Part shown: one piece after another, positions 53,571 to 60,675 of the stretch
Layout of the letters: each line of letters begins with the position of its first letter
How positions within the stretch are numbered: the first letter of the stretch is position 1
NCBI RefSeq assembly: GCF_000429465.1
Contig: NZ_AUBX01000010.1
Location: forward strand, 558,001-622,000
Reading direction: 5' to 3'
DNA from: Algoriphagus vanfongensis DSM 17529
GTDB lineage: Bacteria; Bacteroidota; Bacteroidia; Cytophagales; Cyclobacteriaceae
DNA: 64,000 bases
Position numbers and translations under genes: made by a program
The notes under the pieces: model-generated
The model's input: the letters and a program-made list of their open reading frames with translations, nothing else
The model's database searches: none
What the model was told of the DNA's origin: nothing

Positions 53571-53990
53571 TCAATCCCCAAAATATTCCACAAAATTCCT
53601 AGGAGTCTCATAGAGTGTCAATTTGTAAAGACCTCCGTGAGGAGTGATTTTCTCAACAGCAGGCTGAAGGATTTTCCAGAATTCCATGATCAAGATCTCG
53701 CAGCTGGCCATTTTGCCTTGCATGAAATCCACGTCCATGTTCAGGTTTTTATGATCCACTTTATCGATCACCAAAGTTCTGATCAAAGTACTCAGCTGCT
53801 TCAGGTCCACCACAAAACCTGTTTCCGGATCGGGCATTCCTTTGACAGTGACGATCAACTCAAAGTTGTGACCATGCCAGTTGACATTGGCACAAGGGCC
53901 AAAAACCTCAAAGTTTTTCTCATCGGACCAGTTGGGGTTCCAAAGCTTATGGGCGGCATTGAAATGCTCTTTTCGACAAACGTAAATCAT
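53571..53990 (-). CDS. queD: 6-pyruvoyl-tetrahydropterin synthase / QueD-family protein
   Basis: 139-residue enzyme of the PTPS/QueD T-fold family, which makes 6-carboxytetrahydropterin for queuosine or tetrahydropterins. Zinc-binding histidines: H in EHFNAAH (about 10-13) and the WHGHN pair (about 39-42). The catalytic cysteine is in GPCANVNWHGHN, KVDHKNLN matches the active-site dyad, and ETPRNFVEY is the C-terminal pterin-binding motif. The start at 53990 (MIYVCRK) is favoured because a clear -7 box lies at 54008-54015, which places the alternative ATG at 54020 upstream of the promoter. It is convergent-free and lies between lpxB and a bidirectional terminator. Confidence 0.9.
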   Translation of the reverse strand: MIYVCRKEHFNAAHKLWNPNWSDEKNFEVFGPCANVNWHGHNFELIVTVKGMPDPETGFVVDLKQLSTLIRTLVIDKVDHKNLNMDVDFMQGKMASCEILIMEFWKILQPAVEKITPHGGLYKLTLYETPRNFVEYFGD

Positions 53991-54007
53991 CCTCTTGAAA
54001 TTCGCTG

Positions 54008-54015
54008 CAAAGTTA
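54008..54015 (-). promoter_or_regulatory. -7 box (TAACTTTG) of the queD promoter
   Basis: On the minus strand TAACTTTG followed by CAGC is an exact TAnnTTTG element, 18 bp upstream of the ATG at 53990. A good -33 TTTG at 19 bp is not obvious. It decides the queD start. Confidence 0.55.
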
Positions 54016-54067
54016 GTCAAAAGAAAAGATTATGGAAACTGCTGGAAGTCTAATCCCCTTGAAACGC

Positions 54068-54097
54068 AAAAAGCCCGATAGTGATACCGGGCTTTTT
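54068..54097. terminator. Bidirectional terminator
   Basis: Perfect 10-bp stem AAAAAGCCCG (54068-54077) / CGGGCTTTTT (54088-54097) with a 10-base loop. It lies just past the stop of the 232-residue exported protein and so ends the subtilase message on the minus strand. Confidence 0.85.
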
Positions 54098-54113
54098 ATG
54101 AATTCGTAACCTA

Positions 54114-54812
54114 TCAAGCTTCATTGAGCTTGCCAAAGAATATAACCAAATGATCTTCTCTGCTTAAATTAAGCTTATTTTCCTTGATTATTTTTTTGGC
54201 TTCAGCCTGATCGGATTGATTCAGTGCTTTGATAATATTGCCGGTTTTTGCTCTGACTTTCTGGACTTCATTGGTAGAACTGATCAAATAAAAGCTCTCC
54301 TCAAAGACAAACATCTGACCTGGACTAGGTGAATAGCTGTTTTTGGGAGGAGTGACTAAATCCGAATAAAACTTACGGATCAGCGTATAGTTTTCCCCTT
54401 CGGCCAAGACATTGACCAAGTCTTTTTCTGCTACACCATCTACCACATCAAAGCCTTTCTTGAAAAGCAAATCTTGGATTCGTCCCACATTCCCATCGTT
54501 CATCAGTTCACTTGGTCTTTCCAAAACCGCATATTCCAAGAAATCTTTGTTTAAATAAATGGCATTTCCAGCCTCATTGATCACTTCCAAGACATTGTCA
54601 TGGATGTTGAATTTATAAGAAACGCCACTTTTGACTCCTCCATTGGTAGTTGCAATTTGAGCTTTTTCCCAATCTGGAAAGAGATATGGCGAACCATCGA
54701 CATCGGTATAGGGAGTCACCCGAGCAGGCACTCCATTCATAGACATATTTGATATCTGCCCATAAGCCATAGAGCTACAGCAGAGACATAGGATATAAAG
54801 TATCTTCTTCAT
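54114..54812 (-). CDS. Exported protein of unknown function coupled to subtilase
   Basis: 232 residues with a Sec signal MKKILYILCLCCSSMAYGQ (about 1-19). The mature protein starts ISNMSMNGVPARVTPYTDVD. It is mixed alpha/beta, with KSGVSYKFNIHDNVLEVINE, FYSDLVTPPKNSYSPSPGQM and YLISSTNEVQKVRAKTGNIIKAL. I do not recognise a family. Its start codon shares one base with the subtilase stop codon (TGATG), so it is translated by re-initiation. Possible roles are a protease inhibitor, chaperone, or sorting partner of the subtilase; none is shown by the sequence. A terminator follows. Confidence 0.75.
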   Translation of the reverse strand: MKKILYILCLCCSSMAYGQISNMSMNGVPARVTPYTDVDGSPYLFPDWEKAQIATTNGGVKSGVSYKFNIHDNVLEVINEAGNAIYLNKDFLEYAVLERPSELMNDGNVGRIQDLLFKKGFDVVDGVAEKDLVNVLAEGENYTLIRKFYSDLVTPPKNSYSPSPGQMFVFEESFYLISSTNEVQKVRAKTGNIIKALNQSDQAEAKKIIKENKLNLSREDHLVIFFGKLNEA

Positions 54813-57800
54813 CAGTATTTCAGTACTTTTTTGTGTAAGGTTAAATTGTTGGTTTTGATTCTTAATAAATAGAGTCCTTGGGGACCTGGCAGATTCATTT
54901 GCACTTCGATTTTATCGGTATTTTTCCCAAGCTCTTGAACCTGATAGGTCCTTCCGGCAAGGTCAATAATGCTCAATTCGATCGGTCCAGCGTATTCATT
55001 TAAGATTGTGACGTTAATGTGATCCTTGGACGGAATCGGACCGACAAAGATGCCAAATCTACCCAGCTCAACTTCCTGATCAGGAATAGCCGAAATCACG
55101 ACTGGCTCGGAGACACGATTGCAGGATTCACCTACGATTGCTACCTGATAGATCCCATCATTATTTGCCACATAGGATCTGGAAGTCGCTCCCGGTATCA
55201 CCGCTCCATTCAAGTACCATTGATAGGAATCTCCAGGCTGCTGGGAGGTCAAGGTAGATCCATTCACTACTATGACCGGTTGCTGCAAGGAATTAGTCCC
55301 AATGACTACTTCTTGAGCATACGAAGTAGAGCCATTGGAGTTGGACACTGTCAACTGAACTTCATAAGTACCGGGACTATCGAAGGTAAAGATGGGGTTT
55401 TCGAGTGTAGAAGTACCCAATCCATCAAAATCCCATGAATAGGCAGCTACGGCTCCTTCACTGAGGTTTTCGAATGTCACCGCAGCCCCAGCGCAAGGGA
55501 ACGTAGTGGAGAAATTAGCAAAAAGAACATCATCACAGGCTTGAGTCAACCAACCTGTAGCATTGGTCACACTGGCTCCAGATCCAAGATTGATGATTGA
55601 TTCACCTTCCTTGTCCACATTGTTGATACTGATATGATCAAAACAATATTTCACATAGACATCATGAGTCAGGCTTCCTTTGGTTCCTGCTGTGATACGA
55701 GCTGGACTAGCACTAGTAGCTGTAGCTACAATACCTTCCAAAATCACCAAATCTCCAGAAGCCCCCAGGTCCAACTCAGCATCAGGTCCTACGGTCAAGT
55801 CGTCCAACGTCAAGGATGCTACCCCCAATGTAAGGCTTGCGTTTTCTATCACTAAGCCAGAAAGTCCGCCACTGAGTATGTCTAAGGTACCGGATGAAAC
55901 TGTCACGTTCTCAATTGTAGAACTGGACAAATTGGAAAACTCGCCGGTATTCCCTTCAAATACGAGGTTAATCCCTTCCTTGATCGATGATTGATTTCCG
56001 AGTCCAAATTCCTTTTTAAGATTCAATTGAAGGAATTGACCATCCACAGTACCATTTCCCACAATCTCCAAAGACTGAGCTGACACCTCTACGGGGTTCA
56101 AACTCAATTGAGCTGACTGGACCACCAAATCTCCGAGTTCATCCGCGGAAATCAATTCCCATTGGCCAGTATTGAATGAGGTGATGACTTGATCAAATTC
56201 AGTTTGCCCAAATTCAACATATAGACTATTGGCACTGGAATTTTCAAATGCCAAAGTACCACCCGAGATTTGAGTGGTTGGGTTGCTTACTCTGAAGCCA
56301 TTGCTCACTTGAAGGGAGTTTCCTGAAAGGTTTAGAGAAGTATTTTGAGACCCAAAAATATTAACTGAAAAAGCCGAGGCACCTGAAGTCAGGTTGATTG
56401 ACTGATTTCCTCCCTTGCCTTCATCCACTACTACACGAGTATCAGCTCCTGGAATTTTCCCAGCTGATGCTCCTCCAGAGGTGGCTGACCAATTGCTAGG
56501 GTCAGACCAATCGCCTCCATTGCCTCCGATCCAGTAGAGTGTCTCTGATGCTCCGTCCAAGGTGCCAGCAGTGACGATCAGGGAAAAATCTTGAGAGCTA
56601 TTGACCAAATCTCCCTTGTGAGAGATTCGAATGGTATATTTTTGTGAGGTAGGGCTAGGCACATAGACCTGCTCTACATTATCTCTAAAGTTGTCTTGTG
56701 TTTGGACGGCTTGAGCATTTGGTCCTTTGGACGGATCCAAAGAATAAGGAAAGTAGCTTTTCCCTTGTTCATCCAGTATTCTCAAGTCGAGGTCATTGAC
56801 CAGCATCAGATCATCTGGGTCCAAGGATGCTCCCACAGGATTCCCACTTGGATCAGTCCAGGCAATGGTCACTCTAAGTGGTGTGATTCCATCGGAAAGC
56901 AATTCAATTTCTTCTGCACTTCCATTCGCCAGATTCAATTCTCGAATGATGGTAGAATTTCCATTTTCATCCAAAATCACCTCTGCAGCTTTTTTAGCAT
57001 CCAAGAGTCCCCATCCAAACACGTAGTCTGGACCTAAAGCAGTACCTGCTTCTTTGGCAGTATGGATAGCCAAAGCTTTGACTGTGGAAGACCACATATA
57101 TCTACCAGCATTTCTCTGCTGGAATAGCTGCTGGAGTAATAGCAAAGAACCCGTCACATTGGGGGATGCCATCGATGTCCCACTTAAACTCGCGTAAGAA
57201 TCAGTGGCGCCTGAATTGGTGACTGAAGAGCTATAAACATTGACCCCCATCCCCACTAAATCCGGCTTGACTCTACCATCATCGGTCGGTCCCCAACTTG
57301 AAAAATCACTCATTTTCACATCGGAAGGACCTGTGTAATTAGCGACGTTGGATACTGCGCCGACAGTGATTACGTTTTTGGCAACTCCCTCTGGACCTAT
57401 CGTATCGTCTGGTCCGTCTGGATCCCTAGAACCATCTCCACTATCACTTCTGTCATTGCCTGCAGCCCACACTACCGTGTAATACGGCTTGGCAAAAAGC
57501 AGGTCATCTAGTCCTTTGCTTTTCGTAGTATAAAATCCAAACCGATAATCTTCATCCTCATCTACACTAGAATTGCCAGCCCAAGCCCAGGCATTGCTGG
57601 AATTCCTATACCATCCCAGTACAATGCCATAGGAATGATTAGAAACCAGATGACCTCCTGGTTTGGACACTGGATCAAAAGCATTGTTATTCATTTTATC
57701 CAAATCAGCTTCCCAATTGAAAGCCCATCCGGTAGCTTCGGATGCCATTCCTTTTGCATTGGCCGTAACTCCACTAGCGAGAATAGTCCCAGTCACATGG

Positions 57801-58270
57801 GTCGCATGACTGGAAATAGTCTCGGTCGAACCATCGACCTGAGTCACCCTGCCATTGTATTCTGCATGATCAGCCTTAGGCCGGGTCTGATCATAGATTC
57901 CTGCCACAATCCCTTTTCCTGTGAGATCGAGCCCCAGGTCTCCACCGGGTTGAAGTGCATTTGTACCAGTTGTCTTGGCAGCATTGACATTCATCACCTT
58001 GTAGTAAACCGGAAGGTCAAAATCATCGAAATACATCAAGTCTGCTGTCTCTCCTCCTGCCAAATTCAATTTCATCGGAATATTTCTAGCATGTGCCTTA
58101 AGTTTCAAATTGGCAGCAGGAAGCATAAGCTGAGAAAATCGCTGAGAAAAACTCACCTCCAGCTCTTCGCGAACTTCTTGGAGTCGTTTGGTATTTTCAG
58201 GATTGCTTTGTGCCCATCCTGGCAAAGTCCCGATAGCACAGGCAATTAATAGCAGTAAAATATTCCTCAT
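54812..58270 (-). CDS. Subtilisin-family (S8) protease with PKD domain and T9SS sorting tail
   Basis: 1152-residue secreted protease. Signal about 1-20 (MRNILLLLIACAIGTLPGWA); a helical propeptide-like stretch follows (about 25-80). S8 domain: Asp in GIVAGIYDQT (D127), His in SSHATHVTGT (H154), Asn in VVWAAGND (N271) and Ser in LSGTSMASPN (S365), so the catalytic set is complete. GWGLLDAKKA ends the domain. A jelly-roll/P-like domain follows (about 450-580), then a repetitive beta-sheet region (about 600-930), a PKD domain (VTFENLSEGAVAAYSWDF; GTYEVQLTVSN), an Ig-like unit with SYQWYLNG, and a type IX secretion sorting domain that starts at VGPIPSKDHINV and ends LHKKVLKY. The next gene is translated from the same message. 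Confidence 0.93.
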   Translation of the reverse strand: MRNILLLLIACAIGTLPGWAQSNPENTKRLQEVREELEVSFSQRFSQLMLPAANLKLKAHARNIPMKLNLAGGETADLMYFDDFDLPVYYKVMNVNAAKTTGTNALQPGGDLGLDLTGKGIVAGIYDQTRPKADHAEYNGRVTQVDGSTETISSHATHVTGTILASGVTANAKGMASEATGWAFNWEADLDKMNNNAFDPVSKPGGHLVSNHSYGIVLGWYRNSSNAWAWAGNSSVDEDEDYRFGFYTTKSKGLDDLLFAKPYYTVVWAAGNDRSDSGDGSRDPDGPDDTIGPEGVAKNVITVGAVSNVANYTGPSDVKMSDFSSWGPTDDGRVKPDLVGMGVNVYSSSVTNSGATDSYASLSGTSMASPNVTGSLLLLQQLFQQRNAGRYMWSSTVKALAIHTAKEAGTALGPDYVFGWGLLDAKKAAEVILDENGNSTIIRELNLANGSAEEIELLSDGITPLRVTIAWTDPSGNPVGASLDPDDLMLVNDLDLRILDEQGKSYFPYSLDPSKGPNAQAVQTQDNFRDNVEQVYVPSPTSQKYTIRISHKGDLVNSSQDFSLIVTAGTLDGASETLYWIGGNGGDWSDPSNWSATSGGASAGKIPGADTRVVVDEGKGGNQSINLTSGASAFSVNIFGSQNTSLNLSGNSLQVSNGFRVSNPTTQISGGTLAFENSSANSLYVEFGQTEFDQVITSFNTGQWELISADELGDLVVQSAQLSLNPVEVSAQSLEIVGNGTVDGQFLQLNLKKEFGLGNQSSIKEGINLVFEGNTGEFSNLSSSTIENVTVSSGTLDILSGGLSGLVIENASLTLGVASLTLDDLTVGPDAELDLGASGDLVILEGIVATATSASPARITAGTKGSLTHDVYVKYCFDHISINNVDKEGESIINLGSGASVTNATGWLTQACDDVLFANFSTTFPCAGAAVTFENLSEGAVAAYSWDFDGLGTSTLENPIFTFDSPGTYEVQLTVSNSNGSTSYAQEVVIGTNSLQQPVIVVNGSTLTSQQPGDSYQWYLNGAVIPGATSRSYVANNDGIYQVAIVGESCNRVSEPVVISAIPDQEVELGRFGIFVGPIPSKDHINVTILNEYAGPIELSIIDLAGRTYQVQELGKNTDKIEVQMNLPGPQGLYLLRIKTNNLTLHKKVLKY

Positions 58271-58302
58271 AGCAAGAATTTAAACAGACACAAAATAAAG
58301 AA

Positions 58303-58336
58303 AGTTTAAAAAAAAGAGGGCCAATAGCCCTCTTTT
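58303..58336 (-). terminator. Rho-independent terminator after susD-linked lipoprotein
   Basis: Perfect 10-bp stem AAAAGAGGGC (58312-58321) / GCCCTCTTTT (58327-58336), loop CAATA; on the minus strand it continues into TTTTTTTT-AAA. It separates the SusC/D unit from the subtilase. Confidence 0.85.
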
Positions 58337-58370
58337 AGTTTATAGATAGTTCGTATTCAAAGTGATTCTA

Positions 58371-59207
58371 TTAATCTTTCACCAAGGTAGTCTTACCGTC
58401 GATCTCATTATTTGGATCACTCCAATACAATACGAGTGTTTCTGTTTCCGGATCAAAAGAACCTTCAAATGGCTCAACCGCTGGTGCTGAAATATTAAAC
58501 TCTCTTTGACCTGGTCTTAAGAAAGTCATCACATTACAGTTGTCACCATAGATCGCTTGCTGAGTGGTACCATATCCAAATGCCGCATAAAGGCCAGCAG
58601 AGATATCAGAAACGGTATACTCACCAACTGCTCCAGCTACCGGTGTCACGGTCACTTTGGAAGTGAAAGTACCATATCCAGACTCACTTGTCGCAGTCCA
58701 CACATCACTTGCAGTGGAAATGTTTGACTCGCAAATCACAGCGATATTCAACTCCATAGTAGAGTAGTTAGTAGACATCGTAGCTCCCGTAGCAGACTCC
58801 ATAGTTAGTTTCAAAGATGGAGACTCAGAAGGCTCAATATTTCCAGTCAAAATAGTAACAGGGAAAGTAGCCACCCACTCCCCAGCAGGGATAGTGACAG
58901 ATGCACCACCGAAATCCACGTGAACTCCCTGTACAGCTGTAGAAGCTTCTGAATCTATACCTACCGTTACCGTAATAGCAGAAGAGGCGTCTGTAGATAC
59001 TCTATTGACCTGAATATCTACCTGATCTACTTGATCATCAGATTTTCTTACATAGGTAGAGGTCAATCCATTTGGCAATCTCCCATCTTCAAACTCAACA
59101 TAGTTGTCTTCGAAAATGGCATCTGCACCCTGATCTTCGAAACAGGCGGTCATGGACAAGGATGTCGCAATGACTGCCAGGAATATATATAACTTATTCA
59201 ATTTCAT
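58371..59207 (-). CDS. Calx-beta-like / SusE-position lipoprotein
   Basis: 278-residue lipoprotein: MKLNKLYIFLAVIATSLSMTAC gives C22 as the lipidated residue. The mature sequence is beta-rich, with ITVTVGIDSEASTAVQGVHV, a Calx-beta-type phrase (VTIPAGEWVATFPVTILTGN), and ICESNISTASDVWTAT. It takes the third place in susC-susD-X, where SusE-type surface glycan-binding or peptide-binding lipoproteins usually lie, but the family is not one I can name for certain (DUF4843-like is possible). Only 14 bp separate it from susD. It ends before a terminator. Confidence 0.75.
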   Translation of the reverse strand: MKLNKLYIFLAVIATSLSMTACFEDQGADAIFEDNYVEFEDGRLPNGLTSTYVRKSDDQVDQVDIQVNRVSTDASSAITVTVGIDSEASTAVQGVHVDFGGASVTIPAGEWVATFPVTILTGNIEPSESPSLKLTMESATGATMSTNYSTMELNIAVICESNISTASDVWTATSESGYGTFTSKVTVTPVAGAVGEYTVSDISAGLYAAFGYGTTQQAIYGDNCNVMTFLRPGQREFNISAPAVEPFEGSFDPETETLVLYWSDPNNEIDGKTTLVKD

Positions 59208-59221
59208 GATTTTGCAGTTTT

Positions 59222-60664
59222 TTAGTTATAACCAGGATTGTTCTCCAGCATTTCGTTGAGAATAATCTCAGCCTGAGGCACTGGTGCCAAGATTCTGTAA
59301 TCAGAGTAAGGTACCGCTTCAAATGAACCTGCTTTAGAAATGTTCATGCCATTTCTCTTCAAGTCAAACCATCTGTGGCCTTCCAATGAAAACTCGATTC
59401 TTCTTTCGTTGAGGATTGCATTAAACAGCTGGTCTCCTGACAACCCTGCCAAAGCTTCCACTCCTCTTTTGCTTCTCAATGCATTCAGATCTGCCAATGC
59501 ACCTGCCGCATCACCAGACTTTTGTCTAGCTTCAGCTCTGATCAAGTACAATTCAGAAGATCTAAGGATTGGAAGGTTTTCCAAGAAGTCACCTTTAGCT
59601 CCTAGCCATTTTTTTGATTCGTAAACGATGCCATCAGCTCCAGACCGAGTAGACTCCTCCCACATATCTCTTCTCACGTCACCCTCATCATAAGATGCCA
59701 ACAACTCGTCAGTCGCTGTAACGATAAACTGAGCACCAGTGTAGACATTGGCTGTCAAGGAACTCATGGAGTTGTTGACTCCGTCCACGCTACTCCAATC
59801 CACAGATCTGATTTCCATTTCAAACACAGACTCAGGATTTGGGAAGGTATTGAAAGCCGCTTCATAACCAGCTGCCTCTACCAATCCAGCACCATCATTA
59901 CCAAGACCTAGAGAGGCCATTGCTTGAGTAGCCATGGATGCCGCTTCGGTATTTTTGCCTTCATAGAGGTACACTCTAGACAAAAGTAGCTCAGCTGCAC
60001 CTTTACTAGCTCGGTATACTGATGCCGAACCTGGAGTCGCTGCGCCCAATCCGGCGATAGCTGTAGTCAAATCAGCTTCGATCTGATCATACACTTCTCT
60101 ATTGCTGCTTCTTGCTCTGAAATCTGCATTGGAAAGACCCAAGGTAGGCGTGGTACGAAGGATTACAGATGCAGTCCATCCGTTCACTTCCTGACCAGGC
60201 TCATACCCATACACTCTTGCCAAATCAAAGTAAAATAAAGCTCTCAAGAAAGAAGCTTCTGCTTTCAATTTCGTACGAAGCGCTTCATCTCCTTCTACAT
60301 TGTCGATTTCGTTGAGAAGGATGTTTGTTTCATTGATCCCAGTAAACAAACCTGTATTACTGTATGTCCACAAATTGATATGAGAACGATCTGCATTAGC
60401 TTCTTGTCCGATATATCGTCCTGTATTTGCGATAATTCTCAAATTATCCGCCATGATCTCAGGAGCAATCATCATCGTCTGCCCGTAGTAGTTAAAACTT
60501 CTAACCCTACCGTAAGCAGCCATAAGTAGAGACTCATAGCTCTCCACGTCTGCAAAAGCAGATTCTGGAGTCAAACTCTGTCTTGGCTCGGTATCCAACA
60601 TGCTATCGCATGATGCCATAGCCAAGGCTGTTCCCAGAGTTAATATTTTTATATAGTTTTTCAT
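59222..60664 (-). CDS. susD: SusD/RagB-family outer-membrane lipoprotein (second locus)
   Basis: 480-residue lipoprotein, MKNYIKILTLGTALAMASC with C19 lipidated, mature start DSMLDTEPRQSLTPESAF (typical of the family). The TPR-like part carries AEASFLRALFYFDLARVYGY and DLTTAIAGLGAATPGSASVYRASKGAAELLLSRVYLYEGK; the end has ILNERRIEFSLEGHRWFDLKRNG, the SusD/RagB C-terminal signature. It partners the SusC-type protein encoded 11 bp upstream and is followed by a lipoprotein gene. No CAZyme is near, but a subtilase is downstream, so RagB-like peptide capture is plausible (inference). Confidence 0.94.
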   Translation of the reverse strand: MKNYIKILTLGTALAMASCDSMLDTEPRQSLTPESAFADVESYESLLMAAYGRVRSFNYYGQTMMIAPEIMADNLRIIANTGRYIGQEANADRSHINLWTYSNTGLFTGINETNILLNEIDNVEGDEALRTKLKAEASFLRALFYFDLARVYGYEPGQEVNGWTASVILRTTPTLGLSNADFRARSSNREVYDQIEADLTTAIAGLGAATPGSASVYRASKGAAELLLSRVYLYEGKNTEAASMATQAMASLGLGNDGAGLVEAAGYEAAFNTFPNPESVFEMEIRSVDWSSVDGVNNSMSSLTANVYTGAQFIVTATDELLASYDEGDVRRDMWEESTRSGADGIVYESKKWLGAKGDFLENLPILRSSELYLIRAEARQKSGDAAGALADLNALRSKRGVEALAGLSGDQLFNAILNERRIEFSLEGHRWFDLKRNGMNISKAGSFEAVPYSDYRILAPVPQAEIILNEMLENNPGYN

Positions 60665-60675
60665 TCCTTTTCTAA

